A stretch of 64,000 nt of DNA from Dichomitus squalens LYAD-421 SS1 (GCF_000275845.1 NW_006766899.1:70414-134413); one strand, 5' to 3'. Shown: positions 1 through 12,393, counted from the stretch's first letter. The notes: a model not told the origin generated them from the letters alone. Translations and numbers: made by a program.

Positions 1-184
1 GGCTGTCAGCACAGCATTCATACCATGAAGCATACTCTATAGCACACTCCATGTTATATACATAGTCCCAGACATTACACATATGCAAGCCTCAGCGGGT
101 GAATCTCAAGGTGAGGTGTCACCACTTTGCCCAAGTCCAGCAGTGATGGATATATATAGTACTTGTGGAGAGGATTTATGTAAG

Positions 185-290
185 CTCTGGTGGTGCAGTG
201 GTATAGAGCACCCCTTCGGAATAGGAGTGTTATCTGAAAGTGGGGTTGGGGGTTCAGGACTGAGTAAGGACACTTTTTTATAATATTTTT
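185..290 (+). repeat. tRNA-derived SINE-like fragment
   Basis: A Pol III A-box match (tggtgcagtgg, 191-201) is followed after about 50 nt by a B-box-like word (ggttcaggact, 251-261), then by two T runs (274-279 and 286-291) that could end transcription. The spacing fits a tRNA head, but no acceptor stem or intact T-arm can be folded, so this is not a working tRNA. A degenerate SINE or tRNA pseudogene is the best reading. The box match is seen; the class is inferred. Confidence 0.4.
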
Positions 291-407
291 TCCAGCACTT
301 TAAATGCATCTGGGGCTTATAAACAGATGGTTTTGAGGTCATATTAAGCATTTCTACGCTAGTCAGAAATTATGGACCCACTCTATCCACTACTATCAAC
401 GTCTACT

Positions 408-438
408 GTAGCACTATTTCCGTCTACTATAGTGCTAC
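408..438. repeat. Inverted repeat, 10-bp perfect arms
   Basis: gtagcactat at 408-417 is matched by its reverse complement at 429-438 across an 11-nt spacer. Related tagtgca words follow at 460-475. It may be part of a miniature transposon end, but no second end was found. Confidence 0.5.
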
Positions 439-587
439 TTTGCACGAATTTGCATTAATAGTGCAAAATAGTGCAAGTATTTTTGGGAACCTCTCGATTT
501 TGCCCTATTTTTCACTATTCAACTACTGTGTCTATTAAGAGCTAATTTGTACTGAATAGGTGTAATTCGCAAAGGTGGTTTTTACAG

Positions 588-1925
588 ATGCAGGACCGGA
601 GAACCACTACCGTGCTGTTGGACCAGGTATGTTGTCGCTTTGATGACCGTATGGTAACTACCTCACGCTCTATAGAACAAATTAGTGTCCTATTGCCTAT
701 CAACACCACCCGGGATGGGGAGCAAGTCATACAGGCATCATTCAAGATTCCGTCAAACCTCCCTCCTCTCGAGTTCCTCCGCCAGGTCCAACGTCTCATG
801 GGTGTTGACCCAGACAAGCCGGTCCGCATCGGCTACCGTGTGGTCCCATCAAACAAGTCGGAACCCTTTGTCCGCTTCGAGACGGAGGAGGATGTGGCTA
901 ATGCCATGATGTCCACACTCACCCGGATGAAGCGGGCGGTGTCACGGACAGTACAGCTGGAGCTGTCTAACCTGGTACGTGCTTCTATCTGTACATCACT
1001 GCATTCGATCAATACAAGATGTTCTGGTTCTATAGGATTACAAGCCAGGTACAGCAGCCAGCTCAACATCGGCCAACGGTACCAAGAAGAACGAGCCTCC
1101 AAAATCTCAGTCCGCCTTTCAAGATGAGCTGCGCATTTGTCGGGAGAAGCTCCATTGTGAACACTGTTCTCTTGCAAATGGTACACCGACTTGGTGTTAT
1201 ATCGACCGCAGGACAGGGGAGCATGTTCGCCTCTATAAGGAGCATGTCTCATTGTGGGCGCGCCTGATGGTATGTTCTACATGGATGAATCTACTCTCTC
1301 TACTCACATTTAGCTATAGCACAATGAAGAATGTGATTGCGAGTGTCGGATCCCTCCAAATTGCCTCAAGCTTGATGAGCTTCGAAAGCAGACACGTGAT
1401 CAATTGCGCCGTCGTGCTCGTAACAAGACTCCAGTTACAGCCCCCCATTCTACATCTCACATCCATGTCCATGTTGGATCCTCCCACTGGTCTCGCCGTT
1501 CATCACATCACCGCTCTTCTCGACACCGTTCACACCACTCTCGGTCTGGGTCCTCAGATGCCAGCCCATCTGCAAGCTCAGAGTCATCCTCGTCAAGCAA
1601 TGAGGATGAGTCAGATGCTGAGGGCGAGTCGCTGTCTATCTCGGAGGTCCTCGCTGCCCTAGACATGAAGCAGCCTGCATCTCACTATCCAAAGTACCAG
1701 GATGCACTTACAGCTCAGGGCGTTGTCTATGCCAGAAGTGCCCTTGACTTCTCGGTAAAGTGGTATGTTCAGGAGATCAAGATGCCAGAGGGCCTTGTCA
1801 GGCCTTTCCTACGACAGGTGCAGACGATGCTTCGCAAACGCCACCGGCAGAGCCGAGAGAACACAGATCGCCACAAGCGTGTCCGTATTGGTAACGAGAA
1901 CATTGATCCGGTGTTGTTGGCTTGA
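588..1925 (+). CDS. Hypothetical Cys/Ser-rich protein, possible SAM-like C-terminus
   Basis: I do not recognise a named family. The model is 588-974, 1036-1269 and 1320-1925, in frame for 408 residues. An N-terminal block of about 130 residues is globular. A Cys-containing middle has CEHC, a later C and the word CDCECR. A His/Ser/Arg-rich low-complexity stretch (SSHWSRRSSHHRSSRHRSHH region) follows, then an acidic Ser run and a compact helical end of about 65 residues that resembles a SAM or similar helical bundle. The Cys pattern suggests metal binding or structure. A further possible intron, 627-675, would change the 5' frame and imply an exon further upstream, so the start is uncertain. 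It converges on the transposase gene 103 bp away, and such a pair may form one mobile unit, but no shared ends were found. Confidence 0.55.
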
Positions 1926-2028
1926 GAGTGCTTTGAATTGTAACCATCTTCGACTTTACAATACATTGTGCACTTCATTTTGTTTCACATTGTAATAAGC
2001 AATATATTGATTGTCCTTCAACAAATCC

Positions 2029-3225
2029 CTAATGTGTGTATCCACAATTAGCAAACCAGCCACTGATGTTGACTGGGGTCATTGTAGAATACACAGAACT
2101 CCACAGCATTGCAATCGGGTTACAAGTCTCCTCGTCCATAAGTTCTCCAAGTACGAAGTCTCGATTACGTCGGATCCAGGCCTTCATTGACGATAAACCT
2201 TCTTCAATGGGATTGTAGTCGGGTGAGTATGGCGGCAGGTAGACTAGCCTTCGACCACTAGTGAGTACATCAGTACGCGCCAGAATATTTAGAAATAAAT
2301 CAGCTGATGTACCGTTGCTCAACCATCTCACGGATACCTTCAAAATGATGCGTTGATGCATTGTCCATAACTAGGACAGAGTTCGGCAAAGGGAACGGAT
2401 TCATAATGTCTAGAAGGACATCGAGGTATGTCCGAAACTCCTCAGCGGTCCAGGAACGAGTCAGTATATCAAGGTGAAGAATCCCATCAAGCGAAATGGC
2501 CGGGAGGATTGAGTATCTGGGCATGCATCATAGTGGTAAGCTAGATCTGACAGCATTATGATAAGGGACGTACCGAGTGCCGCGTACAAAGAAATCATGC
2601 CGGCGAGCGCGATCTCCATTAGGTGCCCAGCCGTAGTTACGCTGTGCTGTGAAGCGATAACATGATGACTCGTCAAGGAATACAAGTGTCTGTGGTGGAT
2701 AATTTTCCCGGATTAGGGCCCTGAAGGCAAACCGCTGCTCCTCGTCACGCTCTCGTGCAGGCCGGGTGATCTATACCAATGTCATTCAAACGTCACTTGT
2801 TTTCAGCACTGATACAACACATACCTTCTTACGGGTGTACCCACGCCTCTTAAGAGCACGAGAGATCGTAGTCTCATCAACTCTCACCTCATATGCGGCC
2901 TCAAGCTGCTGCTTGAGCTCCGACAAATACATGTCCGGTTTCCGCTCGATAAGCGACTCAAGATACTATGATTAGTCAGTAGTGGAACAGAGTAGAAGGA
3001 AGTATAGGGACATACCGCAATTTCGAGTCCTGTCAGTGCACGAGGCCTCCCAGTAATGTGCGACCGCTGAGAGACCTCACCGGTTGTCCGCCAAAGCCGC
3101 AGGACCTTCCGCACTGTAGAGGGGCGGATGCGAGTGATCTCGGCGATATCAGCAGGTTTCAGACGCTCAGCCATGATCACAACCATCCTTTTCTCCTCAT
3201 CAGATATGTTGCGTCGATTCCCCAT
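2029..3225 (-). mobile_element. Tc1-like transposase (DD34E), four introns, intact
   Basis: Cut-and-paste transposase of the Tc1/mariner superfamily, acting on its terminal repeats in the nucleus. The ATG is at 3225. Introns at 2966-3015, 2771-2824, 2517-2573 and 2258-2312 (all GT-AG, 50-57 nt) leave 326 codons without a stop. Residues 1-70 hold a helix-turn-helix with an ADIAEITRIRPSTVRKVLR core, and a second HTH-like block follows. The catalytic triad is visible: D150 in VFLDES, D234 in VMDNASTHH and E269 in YSPDYNPIEE, with 34 residues between the last two. All three parts are present, so the enzyme may be active. No terminal inverted repeats or TA duplications were found within a few hundred bases on either side, which leaves the ends of the element undefined. 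Four introns is unusual for a Tc1 gene and may reflect silencing history or host-like evolution. Confidence 0.88.
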
Positions 3226-3865
3226 AGTTTCTGTTGCAAGCGTTGAGCAGAAGGCAGAGTAAAAGCGCGGTACGACGGTACGTCGTCAAGGGGCCGTGGT
3301 CAGGCAAGCGCCCCTACCTACTGTTTCGGGAAGGCGGCCAAACAAGACACGCGCGCACAGAGCGGGCCCGAACGCTCTATGTTTTTGCAGTTAGCTGTAA
3401 GATTGACGAAATCCCGCTTAGCATGTCGTCGCAACCAACGACATCTCGCCATTCGTATGTACCCTTGGCAGGATCCAGCCATCGCTTGTCATTGTGATTC
3501 ATATACGCAATCCGCTTGGAACGGACATGCACTGTGATGCGCGGTGGCCCGGCACTGCAGGTTGTCCATGTTGCAGCTGTGTCGAAAGTAGATATTCGCA
3601 AGCCACGCAAGCCCCCTAACTGCATGCCGGTCATACACGCAATGCTGGCATGTGGGAAGTGTGGTATTTGTGCTTGCTTTCCATCAAGATCTCGTCGCAG
3701 GTGAGCTTGATGACTCCTCAGACAAGGCTCTGTAGCGGGAAAGCTTACTCAACCCTGCAATTTTGTGCCCACGGGATCCTACATGATTGAATGTGCGTCT
3801 CACGTGCAATGGAGCCTGAAGGGCAGGATGTCGCTCGTGACGTGCTTCAGTCGAATCTGCGGGGG
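3226..3865. other. Intergenic between transposase and questin-oxidase-like gene
   Basis: No supported gene. A minus-strand open frame at 3377-3634 (85 codons) has plausible composition but no start context, splice partner or recognised motif. A near-palindrome, acgacggtacgtcgt, lies near 3277. The right end of the Tc1-like element should be in here but is not recognised. Confidence 0.4.
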
Positions 3866-3872
3866 TATATAT
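3866..3872 (+). promoter_or_regulatory. TATA-like box upstream of questin-oxidase-like gene
   Basis: tatatat lies 70 bp upstream of the chosen ATG (3942), a normal distance for a fungal TATA element with a short leader. Seen directly; function inferred. Confidence 0.45.
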
Positions 3873-3941
3873 GGAGCCAGAAGGAGCCTCGTTCACCACT
3901 CAGTCTCGACGTCTTCAGCAAGTAACAAGATTCCAGCTCCA

Positions 3942-5718
3942 ATGCCTCCTCGAACCACAGAGCTCGACAAGTTTTTCCCGCTCCCATCGGAAGCGCCTTC
4001 TAACAAGGCTCCAGTACGCTTGGCTGGTTTCTCCCACAAGTCTGGCGAGGCACTTGCCAAGGCGCTACAGGACGACCATGTCAAATGGCACGCGTTTTTC
4101 AACGACTTTGGTTTCCACAAGTAAGTTGCTTGATTGTCGCTGTCTCCCTACTGGTAACTGACTCTCCCCGTCACGTGTAGCCATGCTTCACATCACCTCG
4201 TTGCCATTTACGCCCTCGGTGCGAATAGTACGCTCATAGAGGCAGCGTACCAAACGCACGTCGTGTACATGCGACCAGCTTTCGAGTCTCCAGAGCCAGT
4301 GAATGCGACGAATTTTTGGAAGCACCTTGGCAAACACGAGTAAGCAGTGACAGTTTCAATGTGTTTTATCATAGACTCATGTCGTGTTACGGTCAGTTTC
4401 TATAATTCATACCTGAAGTTCTTCAGGGATCTCCTACTGAAGAAGGATGTCACTGAAGTCCTTGAGGAATACATCTTTTCCGCCAAGGCGAATATCGGCG
4501 GCTCTGACACCGAAGGGCAGCCAAGGATGCTCAACCGGTTCTTTGCGGCGGTTATCCATCCGATGATTCACATCGGGAACGGCCTAGAGTTCGGTATTCT
4601 GGGCCTTGTCGCGGAGGGTAAGTGGCATGTTGACTGGAGGAATCGCCCTCTGACATGTCCGTGTGTTAGGTCTTGCTCAGACAGCAGTGCATGGGGACGA
4701 AGGTAATCGGCTCATCCCGCCTTCACTATTTGAATTGCAGACTACATCGACATCGTCGGCCGTCGCTCGCCTCACTGCTTCGCTGCCGTTGCTCACGCTC
4801 AGCACAGAGCCCTCCGCTAACTGGGCGGCTCGAGTCGATGGGAAGAAAGCTAGGATTCATGCCTTCACGGCTCTGGCACGTATCCTAGCCGATCCCAGGT
4901 TTGCGCCCGCCGCCTTGGGCCTGCCGAGCCCGCAGGGACAATCGCCCATAGATCTCGTCCAGACGCATGTAGGGGACACTCTGATCAACATCGTTGCTGA
5001 GTGGGCCGCCGAACTCGAAGGTGACAATGTGTCCACTGCTGTCATCGAGAAGAAGATCGAAGAGGTCACCTGGCTGAACGCCCTCATCTACGGAGTGGGT
5101 GGTTGGGGCGGCCGGCAGAGGTCTCAGAATAAGGAGTTCAATGCGGACTTCTTCAGGTGTGTTCTTACGTTCCTGAACCAAGGCACCGGCGGCTGAAAAC
5201 CTCTCGCTCACCCCCGTAGCATGCATTTAGTTACCTCGAGCATCTTCCTTCCATCGCTCGTCGCCTACCTCTCGCCCCGATCTGCCGCGATCCTGCTTCG
5301 AGGGTACTTTACCATCTCTCTTGTGTGGTACATTGTCCGTGGCCGTCCCGTTATCCCCGTGCGCGAGTTCTATGAGGGAACAACGGATAAGCCTGTCCAA
5401 CCCGGAGAGCCGCAGGTTGTTCCGGCAGATACAACGCTCACTCCCGAGGATGTATCGCCTAATCCGTGGCTTCCCATCATCCAAACCACTTTGGTCCATC
5501 CTGCAGAGCATCTGTGCAAACTCCAACGCTCCCTGCTGCACAACGCGACCTTGTACGGAGCGCGAGCCGCAGGCGACTTTGCTGGGACGGAGTTGGAGGG
5601 CTCAGAACTTCTTGATGGGAGTCTCTTCATTCGTGCCGCTGGATTGACGGCAAATGTAATTGGATGGTTGAAGGAGGGGCAGAAGGCTGGGGATTGGGAT
5701 CGCTCTGGCTTCTACTGA
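3942..5718 (+). CDS. Questin-oxidase-like protein (DUF4243 family)
   Basis: Member of the questin oxidase / AflY-like family, whose studied members carry out Baeyer-Villiger-type ring cleavage of anthraquinones in polyketide pathways; most basidiomycete copies have unknown substrates. Five exons (3942-4120, 4181-4339, 4397-4617, 4670-5156, 5220-5718) join in frame for 514 residues, near the family length. Seen motifs: NHASHHLVAIYALGA after exon 1, HPMIHIGNGLEFG in exon 3, LAQTAVHG at the start of exon 4, WLNALIYGVGGWGGR before the last intron, and the family end with FLPSLVAYL and HLCKLQRSL. The start MPPRTTELDKFFPLP is chosen because it is 70 bp below a TATA-like box. No polyketide synthase is nearby, so a cluster role is not supported. 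A broken relative lies at about 33.8-34.7 kb. Confidence is high for family, low for substrate. Confidence 0.88.
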
Positions 5719-6018
5719 GTCTGTTCCTGGCGTCGGTTTGTCGGTCATCATCTCGGCAATGTATGCGTAGCACTCTGTATCTCATCTTACTGTTCTCAAG
5801 TATGATCAGCCTTCGAGTAGTTAGTAAGAGGAGACAATACTACTGTACCGGTCCTCGATTTCGGCACAGCCTTCTACCGATCCCCATCCTCCCACTGCGC
5901 GAGTGATCACAGATCCGTCTTGGAACTTGTCTTTCTTCCATGCGCGATATAAGGCGGCTAGGATTGCTTATGCACATTCACTGCACTCCGAAGAGCAACT
6001 CAACGAGGAAGTGATGTT
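5719..6018. other. Short intergenic spacer
   Basis: Holds the 3' end of the questin-oxidase-like gene and the 5' flank of the tRNA. Nothing else seen. Confidence 0.5.
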
Positions 6019-6100
6019 GGTTCAGTGGTGTAGTTGGTTATCACGTCTGTCTCACATATGCGTGCACAGGAGGTCTCCAGTTCGAGCCTGGACTGAACCA
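6019..6100 (+). tRNA. tRNA-Val(CAC) with 8-nt intron
   Basis: Folds as a complete cloverleaf. The acceptor stem ggttcag / ctgaacc is perfect, with discriminator A at 6100. The D-arm carries GG in the loop. The anticodon stem tctgt / acagg pairs with one G-T wobble. The T-arm is tccag-ttcgagc-ctgga. The anticodon loop reads c-t-CAC-a-c once an 8-nt intron (6057-6064) is removed from the usual site after position 37, giving anticodon CAC at 6053-6055, which reads the GTG valine codon. No CCA is encoded, as expected for a nuclear gene. It decodes valine on cytoplasmic ribosomes. Confidence 0.93.
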
Positions 6101-9100
6101 CAACGTTGATATACATTGCGCTTTTTGTTTGCCCTTTTGTCGTCATGCGTACTTCAATAGTGTGCAGTGTCGAGCGTGGTGGCATAAGACCAGTCAAGCC
6201 CTGTCCGACACCTGCTGCTTCTTAAATGTTGCTCCAGTGCAGGGAAATTAGGAGTTCAAAGCACACAACATCCGAATTGGCTAGGATAAGTGTCTTGATG
6301 AAAACGGTGGTTCCTGCCTTCCCTCATGTATCCCTTCTAAGTAATTGAAGTAGCGGGTGGGACGGGGGTGAACTGGCCCGAGACCAGTATGTGACGGTCT
6401 ATGGCATCGCTACATAAAGTTAGCGCCCAAGTATGGCTTGATGCCGAAGCGATGCGTGGCCGCCTCTCAGGCTCTCCTACGCCGCTTACTCGAACTGTGC
6501 GACTATCAAAACCAAGATGAACGCCAACTTACGATAGAATGCAGGGGATAGCCTCCTTTGCACACGAGCTCTAATCAACACCACGAGACAGTTCCTTATC
6601 GTCCATCTCAGGTTGTACTGTTCGTCACAAATCGCCATCTTCAGGAACGAGCGCGATCATCACTCCTTACAGCGGCATACGTCTGACCTCACGCGCCTTG
6701 TGTTTGGTATGTCTCCCCTCTCGCCGCCATACGCGAGTAGATCAGTTGGATAGTATGAAAGCGATCAACCGTGGCTGACGAAGAGGCAAGCTCGCAGGAC
6801 TCCATTCACAGACGATTTCTAACAAGATAGTCGACATCCAACAGCCTATCTACGCAATATGCCTTCCTCTTTAGATAATGTGAATTGACTCGTCCCCCCT
6901 CCCCCTTCCCTTTGCACCTACTCTTCTCTAGGCCTGAAGACACTTTCGGGGGCCCCGCACTAATCCAAGCTTGCCGTCCACAAGTCGCTCAAGGACAATC
7001 ACGCTAAACGACATGCGTACCTCAACGAAATGGATTTGACAAGTACGAAGCATTTTGATAACATGCGATCATCTCTAACTCGCCGTCACTTTGGCCATGC
7101 CTCTTATCACCTGCTGGCGTCGAATTCGCTAAGTGCAAGTCCCGCTCTCATCGATCTCACATATGCGAGACATGTCACTACCATGAGGCCTGCTATAACT
7201 ATGATCGATGATATTTCGTCAAACAACTACTACGACCATCTCAGTGACAGATGCGTCCGAGGGCCACTTGGCAAACTAAGATCGCCTCCCAGTGCAGGCT
7301 TCACGACTCATCCTGCGAATTTTTCACAGCGGAAATACCCAACAAAGGTGCGCCTGCTGTTAGTGAGGAGGACTCCTTCATTCCAGATGCTAATCTAGTA
7401 CCTGCCAGTCCCAAGTATACTTCCCATACGCCAAATGTCTGCTCGCCGGCCTCGTTACACATCCATTCATGTAGGTTAGGGCCTGTATTTCGGCCTTTCT
7501 GGGCTCCCAGAAGAAGGTCAGGATCAAACCCTGGACCCACTGCGCCTCTGCTAATGTCCTCACCATCATATCTTCTAGGTCTTGTGGCACGAGCGGCTAC
7601 TCACCTCGTGATGGGGTGGGCATTATGCCTTTTCAACTTTCAATGTCATTTCCTCAGCTATCGAAGCAGCTGCCCCTATCTCCCCCTCGACGGTCCATGA
7701 TCTTCTGTGGGAGCGACTTCTTAATGCAAGGTCAGAGAGCGCTATCGGCGGACATGCATCGGATATCCACGGGAGCAGAGCGAGCGAGAAGTACGGCGCT
7801 GTGCGTGAGGGTCTCCATATAGCCGTTCATGGCTTACAGCAAGACGACTGAGTCCAGTGACGTCCTTGTCAGACTCCAATGCATGATATGCGGATGGAAA
7901 GGATGTTTCGCAAAGATCGCCGGGTTGTCGTGGTCCAAAGGGGTCATTGGTAGCGGCGGCGGCGGCGTGCCACTCCACCCAACCCCGGCGGCGACTCAAT
8001 GCAGACTACCTTCCGTGAGTAATTACCACCTCCCAAGATGCGCTGGCCATCGTCGCAGAGTTTCCGTCCATGCTCACACACGCCCTTCGCCCAGCATGCC
8101 TCCCCTCCAGGGCCCCATTCATGTCCCCCTCCCTATCTCTCCTCTATACTGCCCTCTTCCCCTCTACACTCGCGCCCTACATCTGCCGGGCCGCCCTGTG
8201 CTCCCACTCTCCAACGTCGATATCTCCGTCACCGCGATGTCATTGCTTCGAGCGGGCCCGAAGCCATGGCTCTCGATCATCTATACTTGTCGGCGCTTTG
8301 CCAGGCCGCGACCCGTGGGGGCACCTTTGTGGGCACCACAAGGGCTAGTCTCACGGGTGCGGAGGTGCTCGACGGAACGCCTTTTGTGCGCGTTTCAGCC
8401 CCGACTCTATATCGCGTTGGCTGCACGCGCGAGGGTCAGGAGGACACTGGCTGAGAAACTTCTCTTCAAACCCAAAGGACGGGTACGTAGAGTCTGACGG
8501 TGTCGGCGGCAGTACCTGGTTCTGCGGACGCTCAACCTGCCGTGGGGGGCTCCTGAAGGCGGCATGTGGTAGCGGAGCGCTTCGCGGAAGACGTACGGCC
8601 ATAGAACGCGGGGTTGCAGACTGCTGCATGGCGTTGGTAGAAGCAGGTATCGCGTCTGTGGTCATAAATATCACACACACCGCTCTTAGACCTCCTCTAC
8701 GAAGCTTCTGCGCTGTCTGCGGTTTATCGTACTTCAGAATCATTGACATTGGAGGAGCGGACGGCCCACCGGGCCTTGATCATACGGTCTGTGTGTTTCT
8801 GATGTTCCACACGGGCACGCGGGTGCGCTCCGGGATGGGCATTAGAGCGGTAGATCGATTCTGCGTACGGATCGGCGCTTCCAGATGACTTCCGGCCGAT
8901 CGTGTTTCGAGCAACATTCCAAGCTTTCTCATGTCAACCCAAACTGTAATCCTCAGCATGGCTGGTGCGTCTTAGCATCTGGACATATCCGCCCTGGCTT
9001 GTCGGGAACCTACGGGGAACCTAGGAAGTCCTTCCAAGACCGTACTAGACCAAGATCTGTGGTGGACAACAAACGGAACATTCCCGATCTCCGCTCTTGG

Positions 9101-12100
9101 TACTCGCGAGATCGTTTGCGTTATGCGGGGGCACCTTCTAACTGCTATTGAAGAAGTATTTAGGACAATGGTCCGACTTGACGTATGCCAGGGAGGCATG
9201 CTCGGATGCATCGCACCATGGCTCTTGCGAGATACAGACACCTCAATTGCCACATCAGCGCCTCGCGGGAGGGCGAATCCTCTGGCGAAGATACCTCATT
9301 CAGGTGAGGGGTATGTATCGGATTAGGTACAATCTATGAATGCTTGTCTGGCTGGCGGATGCCTGCCGCGTTGTTCCAGGCTTCTAGTCAACTTTACCTC
9401 TGACATGATGAATGCTTTCGGATGTTCGGCAAACGGCATGTGAAGTCAGTGGAGAGGGGGATTCCCGCTCCATATTGCGCAGGCCTGGTGTGAGCGGACG
9501 GGGAACGGGTGCCCCCAGGATACGAGCAGGATAGACCAGCTCGGACTTTTCTGATACGATTAGAGAGTAAGTTTGAAGCCAAGATCCTAGTGCTTCGTGG
9601 AGAAACATTCAATGGACCCTGCGGGGGTTAAAACGGTGCGGTTGTTTTGCTGCGAGCCGGGCTGATGGCAGAGGTTCCACTGAATTTAAACCATGCTGGA
9701 TTATATCTGCAGCCTCACAAGGTGGTCGCGTGCCAGCCACGTATGTGCCCCATACCACCGTTTTGGTTAGGGCGTTCAATTTCGGCCGTACCCCTGCGAA
9801 GTCAGGAACAGTGGGTGGTCGAGCGCTTTGTCTTGAACGAACTCACAAGCTGGAGGATCTCCCCGGTGAAAGGGCCGAAATAACTCGATCCAATGGTTGC
9901 GACGTCTCGAAGGGAGAAAGATAGCGGCCTTTTGGGAATGCAGTGACGATCCTAGAGTAAGAAAACTCTAAGGTGATGGGTGTCTTGCTCCCAAATGAAC
10001 TCGCGTACGGAGCGAGCATCGCGTTCTGACGGTGCTTGAGGAGGTGACATGGCTAAGTCTTGCTCAACGAGCATGATACTCAATCGTCTGCCCAGAACCC
10101 TCAGGTAGCGATCAGCCATCGGTCTTCGTGATGTGGAATGAGGAAAACCTCGCTCCAAGTCGAATGCGAACAATGTTCTTATGAAGATGTGGGGTACGAA
10201 TTTCATGATCAGCGTGAGGAGGCATTATTCGCAAGAACTATGGTGGACCTTTTCGAGGGCAGCAACAGATACGTAATATTGGTCCTGCCGCGCAGATCGG
10301 GGCGCACATTCTCGGGCTGCTCCAGCCGCGTTGCGATCAGGAAGCACATAGTGTGAGCGAAGGTCTCACAGTGAGCGCTGCGTAAGCCTGCTATATGGTC
10401 ATCTGGTACCAAAGACATGAACGTGTCGCGAATTCCTTTGCATTGGCGCGCACCGTCGTGAGAGACAAGATAACAGGAGAAACACCAACGCCTTGGGTTG
10501 TGTCGGCAACTCCTAACTCCTATGCACACCCAAAAGAGCAGGTAAGCTCATTAGGCAGTTAGGCGCAGGCTGGGAAGCGAAAGCTGGTCACTCAGCAACC
10601 CTGCTATGGGTTGGCCCCGGCGGGGGCAGAAGATAGTGATTCACGTTGGAAGTGCGTAGCATCCAGTTTGACTTCTGACACCCTACAGACCGTCGAGACT
10701 CGGGCGAAGCTTGCGGAGGGTGTCTCAATTCCATCCGGAGCAATCGCGCTTCTGCGAGGGCTTCATCCAGCTTTCTGAGTCGCAGCTTGCGCAGTCCGGA
10801 CCACGTCAGCCCCCGCCTAGCGCGCCCCAGAGCCTGATTGGACTACTTCGAACATTGCGGATATCTGGCGATGTGTATCACGGATGAAGCGAGATGATCA
10901 GGGAAGGACACTGGTCGGGTATACCCGCCACGGGTACAGGTATATACCCGTCCGCGTACGGGCAGCCGAGGGCAATTACGTCCAAATCATGCAGCATGAT
11001 TCCTCCAGGGCGTGAATCGGGGCAGTATACGAAAGAGAAAGGAAGCGTTGGAGAGTGATAGGAAGGGTGGACGACTAGTGTAACGTGAGACTAGTCGGAC
11101 TCACATTCAGAGGTACGAACAGAGACATAGTAGACAGAACGATATGCGCTGGGATTTCGTCTCATGAATGGCACATGCCGCACCACGACCGTGCGCTAGG
11201 CATGCTGGGCGAGGTCAGCTCCGAGTCTACAGATCTCCGACATGTCAGTATGTCTTGCCCGTCCCCAAGTAACTCGAGTACATACCGGTTCGGGTTCCGG
11301 TACGGGTATGACCAAACCTGCTACGGTCAGACTCATATAGGAGGACCATTCCTGAAGATGCAATGACGGCGGAGATCCGGGAAACGTTGTGGCCGCGATA
11401 CGGACATCAGCCTGTGACAAAATCACGGTCACAGTAACGGCACACCGCCGGCTATCAGCCACGTGTTGAGTCCACGGCAAGTTGTTCACAACCACTCGAC
11501 GTACATAAGCGATAAATGGTTTCTACACGGATCCTATTCCACAGTGTTGCCAGCATGCTCAAGGGTTGGCGGGCCTGGGCGATCTAGCCCAGGACCGCCC
11601 GACCGAGATGTGATGGAGGTATTTCCGTAGCTACCTTCCTCTTCGATAGAGCGTGACTACGTCGTCCTCCCACGCCTGCCCAATCTCGTGGCATGCAAAG
11701 TGCGGAGACGTTCCGGTCCTGTTTTTGAGTCTGCACCCTACGGGCGGCATCCCATGCTGTCCATCAAGCGGATGCTCGGAAGGCTCTTCGGGAAGGGCTC
11801 TCCACTCTGATCCCAAATTCCTGGCCTTTCTCGGGGACCTGGCATCTTTGGTCACGATCTCATGCTCTGTATGGCAGTCTGACTACCTTTGGAGCCCTGC
11901 AGTCTCACAGCGATCCGGGACTTCTGGTCAGACGAAGGACGGTCCCTTTCGCTCGGTAGCGGTGAGCATCTCTTCCTTCTTCAATCTCAACATCGCCTTC
12001 CACTGGATTGATCATGTCTGAATAGGACCCGAGTGCACTCAGTATGGCTATCGAGATCGCCTTGCGCATGCTGCATGAGATTCTATCCCTCGTTTGGTCT

Positions 12101-12386
12101 GCTGAAGATCGTGACATGTCGTATGCAAGGTGCAGCACGGAAGTTCGAGATAGCTTAACGTATCATACGTTGCTTTCATCTGATGAACAGCCGTCACGGC
12201 GCGGTGGAACCGTTTCGTCATCGCAGCTAGCAGGCCTTGCGGATACACGGATATCGGTGCACGCACGAGCTGGATTTCTGATTCTTGCCGGTCCCCGAGA
12301 ACCCGCTTCATCTAGGAGGGACCCGAGACAGATTCATCGGACGTTGTTCAAGATGCCGCCTGGGCCCAAGCGAAGACTTCCCGTAG
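6101..12386. other. 6.3-kb stretch without a recognised gene
   Basis: Both strands were read. Open frames up to about 220 codons exist (for example 7829-8497), but none carries a recognised motif, a convincing set of splice sites or a likely protein composition. Small palindromic words of the cgggtataccc type occur near 10916-10950. Whether this is an old transposon graveyard, an unannotated ncRNA region or lineage-specific genes cannot be told from the sequence alone. Confidence 0.45.
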
Positions 12387-12393
12387 TATAAAT
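12387..12393 (+). promoter_or_regulatory. TATA box of CFA-synthase-like gene
   Basis: tataaat, 77 bp upstream of the ATG at 12470, with a CT-rich leader in between that is typical of strong fungal promoters. Confidence 0.55.

Larger units (their letters stand above)
1..587. other. Intergenic, repeat-rich left edge
   Basis: No gene is seen here. The stretch holds a SINE-like Pol III promoter (about 185-290), a short inverted repeat (408-438) and several copies of a tagtgc-type word between 400 and 475. The content looks like transposon remains rather than promoter sequence. Confidence 0.5.

Noticed and set aside
3377..3634. 85-codon minus-strand frame, protein-like in composition
   Set aside because: No start context, splice partner or recognised family; may be a relic but cannot be supported.
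7829..8497. 222-codon open frame in the gene-free stretch
   Set aside because: Overlapping frames in the same GC-rich, Pro-rich sequence are equally open; no motif.
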